Source: Hamadaea tsunoensis DSM 44101 (GTDB lineage Bacteria > Actinomycetota > Actinomycetes > Mycobacteriales > Micromonosporaceae). Taken from it: 64,000 bases of DNA. Under the pieces are notes generated by a model that saw only the letters and a program-made list of their open reading frames with translations, was not told where the DNA came from and ran no database searches. Made by a program: the position numbers and the translations under genes. Below, piece by piece: positions 25,000-33,018 of the stretch (positions are counted from its first letter, which is position 1; every line of letters starts with the position of its first letter). The stretch lies in contig NZ_AUAX01000029.1 in the NCBI RefSeq assembly GCF_000428945.1, positions 58,008-122,007 of the forward strand. The letters run 5' to 3'.

Positions 25000-27900
25000 T
25001 CCGGCTGTCCGACCGGGCCCGCCTGCTCCTGACCGGCTACCTGCTGCCGGCCGGCCTGACGGTGGCGGCCTGCACCCAGTGGTTCGGCGGCGGCCGGTAC
25101 ATCGCCAGCGGCGACGTGGCCCCCTACGTCCGCGACGGTCTCGGCAGCGAACTCGCCAGCCTCTGGAACCATCAGAGCGTCCCGACCGGTTCGCCCTCCT
25201 ACGCCGTCACCGCCGCCCCCGACGTGCTGCTGCTACGCCTGGCCGGCCTCGTCGGGCTGCCGGGCCCCGCCGCGCAGTTCCTCGCGTACGCGATCGTCTT
25301 CGCCTTCGCCGCCCTCGGCGCCAGCCACCTGGCCGCCACCTGGGTACGCCGCCCGTGGCCCGTCGCGTACGCCGGAACGTTCGGGGCGGTCAACGCGTAC
25401 GTCCTGGTGAACCATCCGAACCTGCTGCCGGTGCTGGCGATCGGCCTGGCGGGACTGCTGGCCGGGCAGTTGCTGCGGGCCGCCCGCGGCGACGAGGTAC
25501 GCGCGGCGCCGCTGGCGCTGCTGACCGTGGCGACCGCCTACCTGGCGCAGAACCCGCCGCTGGTGCTCATCGTCGCCCTGGTCGCCGTCGCGTGCCCGGC
25601 GGTCGGGGCATTGTGCTGGGGCCGCCCGGCGCTGCGCCGGACCGGCCGGCTGATCCTGCGGGCGGTGCCGCTCGCGATCGTCCTCAACCTCTGGTGGCTC
25701 GTCCCGTACGCGGTCACGCTCACCGACCCCGGCGACGGGCTGCGGTTCACCGCGCAGACCGACGTGGCGCTGTGGGCCTGGACGCACGTGCGGGCCAGCT
25801 TCGCCAACGTGCTGACCCTCAACGCCCACTGGGGCTGGGACTACCCCGAGTACTTCCCGTACGCGAAACTCCTCGACGCCGGGTGGTGGGCCTGGCTGCG
25901 CTGGATCCCGGCGGCGCTGGCCATCGCCGGAGCAGTGTCGGGCCTGGCCGACCGACGCACCGCGCCCCGCCGCGCGAACCTCGTCCTGGCCGTAGTCCTG
26001 CTCCTGGTGGCCGTGTTCGCCACCGGTACGCACGCCCCGTTCGGCCCGGTCAACCTGTGGATCTTCGAGCACGTCCCGGGAGCGTGGCTGCTGCGCGAGC
26101 CGATGAGCAAGCTCGGCGTCGTCATGGTCCTCGGCTACGGCGTCCTCGGCGCGCGCGCCCTCGCGTGGCTCGCCGACACCGTCCCGCCACGCTTCGCCAC
26201 ACCGGCCACCGCCTGGCGGTCGCTGGCCGCCGACACCGCCCTGCCGCTGGCCGTCCTGTCCGCCGTCGCGGCCGTCGCCTACCCGTGGCCACTGTGGACG
26301 GGAGCGGTCGTGCCGCAGACGCGGACCGGCCTGCCCGGCTCGCGGGTGGCGGTCCCGGCCGACTGGCACCGGATCGCGGACATCGTGAACAAGGCCCCCG
26401 ATCAGGGGCGGGTGCTGGTCCTGCCGGTCAACGACTACTACCAGGTGACGACCAGCTGGGGATACCACGGCGTCGACCAGATCCCCGTCCAGCTCCTGCG
26501 CCGCCCCGCCCTCCAGCTGCTGCCCGGCGGCTACTTCGACGCGCAGCCGGCGGTCGGCGCGCTCGTGAACGCCGTCCAGGACGACCTGCTCGCGGGCGAC
26601 TTCACCGGCGCGTACGCGGCGCTGGGCCGGCTCGGCGTCGGCCACGTCATCGTCCGGTCCGACGTCACCCCGGCCCTGGCCGCCCCGAAGATGCTGCCGC
26701 AACGGCTCAGCGACGCCCTTTCCCGACTGCCCGGCAGCGAACTCGAAGCCCGGTACGCGGTCGCCGACGCCTACCGCACGACAGCGGCCGACAGCCCGGT
26801 ACGCGTAGCGCAGCGGTTCGCGCAGGTGCACGCGGATACGACCGGACGGGCGCTGCTGGGATTGCCGGCCGACACGGCGATCGTCGGCACCGGCGGTGGT
26901 TCGGCTTCTGCGGACTCCGGACCGCGTGGCGCGCAAGGGAACGTCGCCGCAAGTCTCGCCGACGGGTCTACTGCAGGTTTCGGCGACGGGGGAGAGGACG
27001 CCGGGCTCTTGCGGGGCGGGGTGTGGGCGATCGACGGCCAGGCCGGCACCGGCACCATCGACCTGCCCCGCGCCGGCGCCGTGACCCTCAACCGGCCCGC
27101 CGCCACCGATCCCGTCTACTGGGCCCGCACAACCGGCAAGACCCTCCGGCTCACCGACGCCGAGAAGGTCACAGTGGACGGACGCGCCCTGCCGGCCCGC
27201 CCACCGCTGACCATCCGGCTGCGCACACCCGGCGCGGTCGCGCTCGCGGTGAACGGCCTCCCGCAGCCGCTGCCCGCCGCCGGAACCCCGGTCCGGATCG
27301 GCGCCGCGACGACCGTGGGCGCGTACGCACCCGTGCCGCACGGCACCACCCAGGTCCGGTTCGGCCCGCTCGGCGACTGCGCCCGCGGCGCCGCCGACCC
27401 CCGGCTGTCGATGACCCGGCCCGACCCGCGCACCCTGCAACTCGCCGCCTCCGCGGACGCCGCCTGCGTCAGCGGCCCCGTCCGCTCGGTGGCGGGCGCG
27501 GCCGCGTACCGGGTCCGGCTCGACGTCCGCTCCGTCAGCGGCGCCCCGCCCCGCATCTGCCTGTGGCGCGACGACACCGGCTGCGTCACCACCGACCAGC
27601 CCGCGTACACGCCCGGCGACGGCTGGCGGCAGTTCCAGACCGTCGCCCTGCTCGCGCCGAGCGCGTCCCCGATGCAACTCTTCCTGTACGCCGACGGCGC
27701 GGGCACCCGTACCGTTGTGCAGTACCGCAACGTCCGCGTCGACGGCCTCGCCCTGACCGGCCGCGCCACCCTGACCGGACAGGCCGCCCCATCGAGCACC
27801 CTGCGGCTGCCCGCCGGCAGGCACCAGGTGACGTTCGGCGCCGAACTCGCCGGGCAGTCCCTGGGCGCGTTCTCCGCCCTGCAGGACTGCTTCGCCGACG

Positions 27901-28637
27901 GCAAGGCCGACCAGGGCCGCGCGTACTCCATCGTGGACGGTGCGATGCGGCTGGCCGCGCGTACCGGAACAGCGTGCGTCCGCGCGGGCATACTGGGCAC
28001 GATCGTTGCCGGCACCTACCAGATCAAACTCGACTACCGCACCGCCACCGGCCAGCCGCCGCGCATCTGCGTCTGGCAGGAAGGCCCCGACCGCTGCGCG
28101 CCCACCCCGGCACTCACGCGCTCCACCGGCTGGCAACACCTCGACACCACCCTCCGCGTCGAGCCCGGCACCCGCCACCTCTTCCTCTACCTGTACGCCG
28201 ACGGCGGCGCGGCCGACACCACCACCGTCGAATACCGCGCGCCGATCCTGCGACCGTCCCTGTCGACGGTGCTCGTCGCCGCGCAGACCGACACCATCGG
28301 CCCGACCTCGACGACCACCGTGACCCCCATGGCCGCCAGACCCGACCGCTTCCAGGTACGCGTCCGCGAACTCGGCGGCACCCGCGTCCTCGTCCTCGCC
28401 GACAGCTACGCCGACGGATGGCACCTCGACGGCCTGCCCGCCGGCTGGAAAGCCACCCACGTCGTCGCCGACGGATACGCCAACGGCTGGATCCTCACCG
28501 GCGACGGCGATGCCACGCTGACACTCACGTACCAGCCCGCGACCCTGGGATACCTCGCCCAACTCGCCTCGGCCACCGCGGCCCTGTGGCTCCTGGTCGC
28601 CGGCCTGGTTCGCCGGGTCCGCAGGCGCGTACCGTGA
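24996..28637 (+). CDS. AftD-like GT-C arabinofuranosyltransferase with duplicated sugar-binding modules
   Basis: A 1213-residue integral membrane protein. The first ~460 residues have about 10-12 hydrophobic segments with a GT-C-type first loop (SGDVAPYVRDG). A long extracytoplasmic part follows with a Gly/Ser linker (about 630-670) and two copies of a ~120-residue beta module (near 790-905 and 960-1090), each with paired Cys, PPRIC.W, GW and LYADG. A final membrane helix and RRVRRR end it. The layout matches mycobacterial AftD-type proteins that build arabinan in the cell envelope; the assignment rests on architecture. Confidence 0.75.
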   Translation: MIRLSDRARLLLTGYLLPAGLTVAACTQWFGGGRYIASGDVAPYVRDGLGSELASLWNHQSVPTGSPSYAVTAAPDVLLLRLAGLVGLPGPAAQFLAYAIVFAFAALGASHLAATWVRRPWPVAYAGTFGAVNAYVLVNHPNLLPVLAIGLAGLLAGQLLRAARGDEVRAAPLALLTVATAYLAQNPPLVLIVALVAVACPAVGALCWGRPALRRTGRLILRAVPLAIVLNLWWLVPYAVTLTDPGDGLRFTAQTDVALWAWTHVRASFANVLTLNAHWGWDYPEYFPYAKLLDAGWWAWLRWIPAALAIAGAVSGLADRRTAPRRANLVLAVVLLLVAVFATGTHAPFGPVNLWIFEHVPGAWLLREPMSKLGVVMVLGYGVLGARALAWLADTVPPRFATPATAWRSLAADTALPLAVLSAVAAVAYPWPLWTGAVVPQTRTGLPGSRVAVPADWHRIADIVNKAPDQGRVLVLPVNDYYQVTTSWGYHGVDQIPVQLLRRPALQLLPGGYFDAQPAVGALVNAVQDDLLAGDFTGAYAALGRLGVGHVIVRSDVTPALAAPKMLPQRLSDALSRLPGSELEARYAVADAYRTTAADSPVRVAQRFAQVHADTTGRALLGLPADTAIVGTGGGSASADSGPRGAQGNVAASLADGSTAGFGDGGEDAGLLRGGVWAIDGQAGTGTIDLPRAGAVTLNRPAATDPVYWARTTGKTLRLTDAEKVTVDGRALPARPPLTIRLRTPGAVALAVNGLPQPLPAAGTPVRIGAATTVGAYAPVPHGTTQVRFGPLGDCARGAADPRLSMTRPDPRTLQLAASADAACVSGPVRSVAGAAAYRVRLDVRSVSGAPPRICLWRDDTGCVTTDQPAYTPGDGWRQFQTVALLAPSASPMQLFLYADGAGTRTVVQYRNVRVDGLALTGRATLTGQAAPSSTLRLPAGRHQVTFGAELAGQSLGAFSALQDCFADGKADQGRAYSIVDGAMRLAARTGTACVRAGILGTIVAGTYQIKLDYRTATGQPPRICVWQEGPDRCAPTPALTRSTGWQHLDTTLRVEPGTRHLFLYLYADGGAADTTTVEYRAPILRPSLSTVLVAAQTDTIGPTSTTTVTPMAARPDRFQVRVRELGGTRVLVLADSYADGWHLDGLPAGWKATHVVADGYANGWILTGDGDATLTLTYQPATLGYLAQLASATAALWLLVAGLVRRVRRRVP

Positions 28638-28641
28638 CTTC

Positions 28642-29400
28642 GTGACCTTGGTCGATCCCGACGCCCGCGCGCTGGCCGAGAACCACTTCGCCTTCATGGC
28701 CGCCCAGCGGGGCACCCTCCGGCGTACGCCCGACACGGTCGAACTCGCCGGCCGGGCCGAGTTCCTGTCCTGGTGGACGCCCCTGACCGAGTCAGCCGAG
28801 ATCCCGCCGTCGACGGGCTGCGTACGCGTCTTCCCGTGGAACTCCTCGTGGGCGTCCCGGCTACCCGATCTCGGCTTCCGCGAGGCCGGGCGCCTCTCAT
28901 ACATGACGGCGCCGGTTCGCGTCGTTGAGCTGCGGCTGCCGGAAGGGGTCGTGATCGAAGCCGTCGACTCCGACGAGGCAGCCGCTGTGTTCGCCCAGAC
29001 CCAGGCCGCCGGATTCGCCGACCCCGGCGACTCCGCCGACGACGCGGCCTGGTGGGAAGAACTCTTCCGGCAGGTGGTCGTCGACAACTACGACGACCCC
29101 GAGCAGACCTTCTACCTGCTCCGCTGCGACGGTACGCCGGCCGCGGTCACCCTCACCGTCTCGACCGACCACGTCACCGGCGTGTACGCAGTGGCGACTG
29201 TTCCGGCGTACCGGCGCCGGGGGTTCGCGAATCTGCTGCTCCAACGGGTGCACGAAGACGCGTACGCGAGAGAGGATGCCTGGCTCACGTTGCAGGTGGA
29301 GCCGGGCTCGGACGCCGAGCGGCTCTACCTGGCGGCGGGTTTCACGGTGAGCTTCGCCTCCCAGCTGTACGCGCGGCGCGTGCTTGACGGCGGCGTGTGA
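28642..29400 (+). CDS. GNAT-family N-acetyltransferase
   Basis: A 252-residue protein whose C-terminal half is a GNAT domain: VYAVATVPAYRRRGFANLLLQRV is the acetyl-CoA-binding motif A, followed by LTLQVEPGSDAERLYLAAGF. The N-terminal half resembles a degenerate second acetyltransferase unit. Start GTG 28642 is four bases after the AftD-like stop; the ribosome-binding site is weak. It is the last gene before the tRNA. Confidence 0.82.
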   Translation: MTLVDPDARALAENHFAFMAAQRGTLRRTPDTVELAGRAEFLSWWTPLTESAEIPPSTGCVRVFPWNSSWASRLPDLGFREAGRLSYMTAPVRVVELRLPEGVVIEAVDSDEAAAVFAQTQAAGFADPGDSADDAAWWEELFRQVVVDNYDDPEQTFYLLRCDGTPAAVTLTVSTDHVTGVYAVATVPAYRRRGFANLLLQRVHEDAYAREDAWLTLQVEPGSDAERLYLAAGFTVSFASQLYARRVLDGGV

Positions 29401-29550
29401 GGCTTTGTCGCCTTGCGGTCATTGTGGGGGATAGCGGCGCCAGAAGGTGCTCTGACCTGCGGTGACGACTGTCCGCGACACGAACCGGATACCCGTTGTG
29501 CATGATCACCCGTGGCCGTGTACAGTAATCCCTCGTGCGGCTGAGCCGGA

Positions 29551-29575
29551 CACCAAGGACATGATGTCCCTGGTG
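29551..29575. other. Hairpin upstream of tRNA-Leu
   Basis: CACCAAGGACAT and ATGTCCCTGGTG form an 11-bp stem with one A-C mismatch and a TGA loop, between a candidate tRNA promoter (TTGTGC at 29496, TACAGT at 29521) and the tRNA. It could be in the precursor leader. Confidence 0.55.
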
Positions 29576-29597
29576 GGCGGGCAGTCGGACACCACCG

Positions 29598-29681
29598 GTC
29601 CGGGTGGCGGAATGGCAGACGCGCTAGCTTGAGGTGCTAGTGCCCTTAACGGGCGTGGGGGTTCAAGTCCCCCCTCGGACA
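29598..29681 (+). tRNA. tRNA-Leu (anticodon GAG)
   Basis: An 84-base class II tRNA. Acceptor GTCCGGG pairs with CTCGGAC, anticodon stem CTAGC/GCTAG frames the loop TTGAGGT with GAG at 29631-29633, a long variable arm (GCCCTTAACGGGC) is present, and the T arm is GGGGGTTCAAGTCCCCC. CCA is not encoded. Integrase modules start just downstream, so its 3' end is the probable attachment site of the element that fills the rest of the window; no second copy of the 3' end is visible to base 64000. Confidence 0.95.
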
Positions 29682-29797
29682 CTCACACACGGGATACACG
29701 CCGGTTTTACGAACCGCGTGTCCGAGCGCACTTGGACACGCGAGACCAGCACCAGGCACCCCTCTTGCGGGGCACAGGTCACCCTCCGGTGGCTGTC

Positions 29798-30304
29798 ATG
29801 ACCCGCTCACTTCCGAAGTTGGCGCCGCTGCTGCTCCCCTTTGGCGACACCGGCAGCGACCTCCGTGCACCGGGTGGCGAACTCGGTGCACCGAGTTCGG
29901 AGCGGCCGGAGCGGCCACTGGGACCGCCGCCCGCGATGGTTCCGCTCATCCGTACCGATACGAGTGGCGTTCGATACGACTTCGCCCATGCCGACCGGGA
30001 CGGACGCCTTGCGATCCGAGCGACCGCTGAAACGCTGGGCTGGTCGGGCGACACTCGCCTGTCTGCCGACGCCTGCGACCTAGGGATCCTGGTCTCAACC
30101 AGTCCCTCCGGACGTCTCAGACTGCGCGCCGGCGGACGCCTACGGATACCAATCGCTCTGCGCAGGCGAAGTGGCTTGGCCAGCGGAGCACCAGCGCTTC
30201 TCGTCGCTGACTCCGGTCGCAACCGGTTGACCATCTACTCGATGACCGCCTTGGACGCCATGATCGCCAGTTGGTCGGCGGAGAAGGGCGGTGATCAGCG
30301 GTGA
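29798..30304 (+). CDS. AbrB/SpoVT-like protein coupled to integrase 1
   Basis: About 168 residues from ATG 29798 (a TTG at 29732 would add 22). The C-terminal part GRLRIPIALRRRSGLASGAPALLV...IYSMTALDAMI follows the AbrB/MazE swapped-hairpin pattern. It is a paralogue of the protein at 32533-33018: both have an upstream DGR(L/I)xxRAxAxxLGW block and this C-terminal hairpin. It overlaps integrase 1 by four bases (GTGA). A role as recombination directionality factor or regulator of its integrase is inference. Confidence 0.65.
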   Translation: MTRSLPKLAPLLLPFGDTGSDLRAPGGELGAPSSERPERPLGPPPAMVPLIRTDTSGVRYDFAHADRDGRLAIRATAETLGWSGDTRLSADACDLGILVSTSPSGRLRLRAGGRLRIPIALRRRSGLASGAPALLVADSGRNRLTIYSMTALDAMIASWSAEKGGDQR

Positions 30305-31392
30305 CCGCAACACCCAGCGTCTCGGACATAGCTGCGGCTCGCATGCTTCTGGAGAGGCTCAACGTGAGCCTGGACGACCTCCTCGCCGACGTGGACGGCA
30401 CGTCGGAGCGGAAGGCCGTTCCTACCTTCGCGGAGTTCATCCCCGACGCACGAAGAGCGACGAGCGCCGGTTCTCTCAAGGCATACGACACGTACTGGAA
30501 GAGGCTGGAGGAGAAATGGCCTGAGCGACGGCTGAGCGAGCCGTCGACCATGGAGTTCATCCAACTCGGAGAATGGTTGAAGGCCAACCGTACCGTTCGC
30601 CGCACAGACCGGGGAGGCGACGGAGTGATCGAAAACTTCGTAGGAGCGGTGCGCCGGTTGTACCGCCTCGCACGTGCCGCCGGTCACATCGAGGAGCGGC
30701 GGGATCCCTCCCTCGCGCTACGCAAGCCCGACCGTCCCGCCTCGCTTCGTCGACCGTTGGTACATGAGCGGCTGACGGCACTGGGCCACGTCGCGGGCTC
30801 GACTGGCGACGACCCCGAACTCGACGTCCTGATCATTCGGCTGCACAGTGAGACTGCCTGCCGACGAGGCGGAGCCCTTGCCCTGCGACCCAACGATCTC
30901 GACCCCGAACAGTGCCTCATTCTCCTGCGCGAGAAGGGCAAGTCCGACCGATGGCAGCCGATCTCCAGGTCTCTCATGGACGGGCTCCGGCATCACGCCA
31001 CCACCAGGCACGCACCGTCCGACGGTCGTCTTCTGCGATACAAGGACGGATCGGCTATCACGCATCGTCGGTGGGACGGCTTGTTCGTGCGGCTCGGCAA
31101 GCACCTTCCATGGGTTCTGCGGGAGAACGTCAACTCGCACTGGATCCGTCACACGATCCTGCAATGGGTGGAACGCAACTTCAGCTACGCGATCGCACGT
31201 CGCTACGGTGGCCACGATCGCCGCGCCAGCAGCGATCGGTCGAGCATCGGCAGCACGATCGTGTACGTGAAAGCGACCCTGGAAGAGATCGCGGCAGCAC
31301 TCTCAATCCTTACCGGAGAAGAGCATCCGCTGGCTGACCGGCGGCTCCTCGACCGATATAGGTCCGAGGCCCCACAAACGACCACTGTGTAG
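30301..31392 (+). CDS. Tyrosine integrase 1
   Basis: A 363-residue tyrosine recombinase. N-terminal core-binding region (FAEFIPDARRATSAGSLKAYDTYWKRL), then the catalytic set: Arg in ETACRRGGALALR, His-x-x-Arg in HWIRHT, GGH, and Tyr in IVYVKATLEE. Start GTG 30301 overlaps its AbrB-like partner. It lies 0.6 kb from the tRNA-Leu 3' end, the usual place for the element's integrase. It converges on a paralogous integrase 82 bases away. Confidence 0.92.
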   Translation: MTATPSVSDIAAARMLLERLNVSLDDLLADVDGTSERKAVPTFAEFIPDARRATSAGSLKAYDTYWKRLEEKWPERRLSEPSTMEFIQLGEWLKANRTVRRTDRGGDGVIENFVGAVRRLYRLARAAGHIEERRDPSLALRKPDRPASLRRPLVHERLTALGHVAGSTGDDPELDVLIIRLHSETACRRGGALALRPNDLDPEQCLILLREKGKSDRWQPISRSLMDGLRHHATTRHAPSDGRLLRYKDGSAITHRRWDGLFVRLGKHLPWVLRENVNSHWIRHTILQWVERNFSYAIARRYGGHDRRASSDRSSIGSTIVYVKATLEEIAAALSILTGEEHPLADRRLLDRYRSEAPQTTTV

Positions 31393-31474
31393 CAGGTCGC
31401 GCGTGCGGCGAGCTTACGACCGCCGCACGCGCGCCCCTGGCAGCGCATCTCATCGCCGTTCGCGCCATCTCCGG

Positions 31475-32533
31475 CTACGTCGGCCCCCGCCGAGCCCATC
31501 CAGCATCGTCGTGCGCCAACAGCGGGTGATGTTCCCGTGTCAGCGCGGAGAGCGCCGCCGCCACCTCGTAGATGTCCGCCCGAACGTAGGTCGTGGTCGT
31601 TCCGGCGTTACTACGGCGGTCGTTGTGGCCGGCATACGCTCTGGCAATGGCGTAGCTGAAGGTCCGCTCGACCCAGGTCAGCGTCGTCGTTCTCAGCCAG
31701 TGCGTACTGACTCCCTGAGCCCGCACCCACGGGATCTCCTTGCCGAGCCGGTTCCAGAGGTAGTCATAGCGCCGCCGAGTGATGGGCTTGCCGTTGCGCG
31801 TGCGAAGCAGCTGACCTTGCTCATCGGCGTTGCCGCGCTGCTGAGCATGACGCACGAGAGCGGCCATGAGCGTTGGCGACACCGGCTGATCACGTTCCGT
31901 TTCACCCTTCTCCCGCAGCCGGATCAAACACAGTTGCTGGTTGAGGTCAACCGGCCGCAAGGCCAGAGCCCCGCCGCGCCGGCACGCCGTTTCCTCGTGC
32001 AGGCGTAGCAGTAGGCTGTCGAGCTGTGGATCGTTTCCCGTCGCGGCCGCGACTTGGTTCACGTCGGCGAGTTGAGTGGGTGTGAGGGCGTACCTGTTAC
32101 TGGGCAGACGTCGAGGCTTCTCCACACCGCCTGCCGGGTTATCCGCGGTAGCGAGGTAGCCGTCGCTGATTGCGAAGCTATACAGGCAGCGGAATGCGGC
32201 GACCATGTGTTCCATGGCCGTTCGCCCGCCTCGCGCGTTCCGACGAACCACCACCTGACTCTTGATGTCCAGGACGAACTGCTTGACTTCGGTGTGGGAC
32301 GGCTCGTCGATAGTCCGGTGTCCCCACGCCAGTTTCAGCTTGCGCCAGTAGGTTCCGTACACACGGAGGGTGCTGGCCGGCACGGCGGTGGAGACGCGAT
32401 CCACATACTCTGCGAACGTCGGCACGGTTCGAGGTGTCTTCGTGGACAGGAGCTGCTCGGGGCGGACTCCGAGCCGGTCTAGAAGCGCCTGGATAGCCTC
32501 GATGTCAGCGGCCGCGCCTTGGATTTTGTCCAT
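31475..32533 (-). CDS. Tyrosine integrase 2
   Basis: A 352-residue paralogue of integrase 1, with Arg in ETACRRGGALALR, HWLRTT, AGH and Tyr in TTYVRADIYE, so all catalytic residues are kept. ATG 32533 shares one base with its AbrB-like partner's stop (TGATG). The same transcription unit begins with the asparagine-synthetase-like gene, which is unusual for an integrase. Confidence 0.92.
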   Translation of the reverse strand: MDKIQGAAADIEAIQALLDRLGVRPEQLLSTKTPRTVPTFAEYVDRVSTAVPASTLRVYGTYWRKLKLAWGHRTIDEPSHTEVKQFVLDIKSQVVVRRNARGGRTAMEHMVAAFRCLYSFAISDGYLATADNPAGGVEKPRRLPSNRYALTPTQLADVNQVAAATGNDPQLDSLLLRLHEETACRRGGALALRPVDLNQQLCLIRLREKGETERDQPVSPTLMAALVRHAQQRGNADEQGQLLRTRNGKPITRRRYDYLWNRLGKEIPWVRAQGVSTHWLRTTTLTWVERTFSYAIARAYAGHNDRRSNAGTTTTYVRADIYEVAAALSALTREHHPLLAHDDAGWARRGPT

Positions 32534-33018
32534 CACTGACCCGTTTCGCGCTGCTCGTAGCCGTAGCGGATCCACCGCTGAACGGCGTAAGGCGCAAACG
32601 CCAGAAGCGCAGCACAATCTGGCGGAACGACCAACAAAAGTTGTGTGCTCACCGCGAGGTCGCATGCACGCCGCGTTGCAAGCGGCAGCCGCAGCAGCCC
32701 CTTCGCGGTTATTGCCTGCGGACCTCCGGCCGTCACAACGAGGGCGCCCGCCGGCGGGTCGGCCACGACGGTGACACGTCCAGTCGTCCACCCTAGATGG
32801 CGAGCAGCGGCGCGTACGGAGATCCGTCCATCGCTATCCATGATGACCGTCGACAACCAGATCGCGTCGCCGTCGGTTCTTGGAGTCACGTCGGCCACCG
32901 GAAGCGCACCAGGGATCGCATCGGCCGGCGGAGCCAGCCCCTCGACGAGCGACCTCGAACCCAGGACGTCGAACGTGAGCGCTGGCACGATCGCCGACGG
33001 TTCGCCGTTATAGCTCAT
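32533..33018 (-). CDS. AbrB/SpoVT-like protein coupled to integrase 2
   Basis: A 161-residue paralogue of the 29798-30304 product. Shared blocks are DGRISVRAAARHLGW and the AbrB-like GLLRLPLATRRACDLAVSTQLLLVV. ATG 33018 has AGGAT upstream and overlaps the asparagine-synthetase-like stop as ATGA; its own stop overlaps integrase 2. The residue conservation of the pair and the tight coupling suggest it works with the recombinase. Confidence 0.65.
   Translation of the reverse strand: MSYNGEPSAIVPALTFDVLGSRSLVEGLAPPADAIPGALPVADVTPRTDGDAIWLSTVIMDSDGRISVRAAARHLGWTTGRVTVVADPPAGALVVTAGGPQAITAKGLLRLPLATRRACDLAVSTQLLLVVPPDCAALLAFAPYAVQRWIRYGYEQRETGQ

Noticed and set aside
25233..29087. A 1284-residue minus-strand frame
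   Set aside because: It is the complement of the AftD-like gene in very GC-rich DNA; composition is Gly/Arg/Val-rich without domains or a start site.
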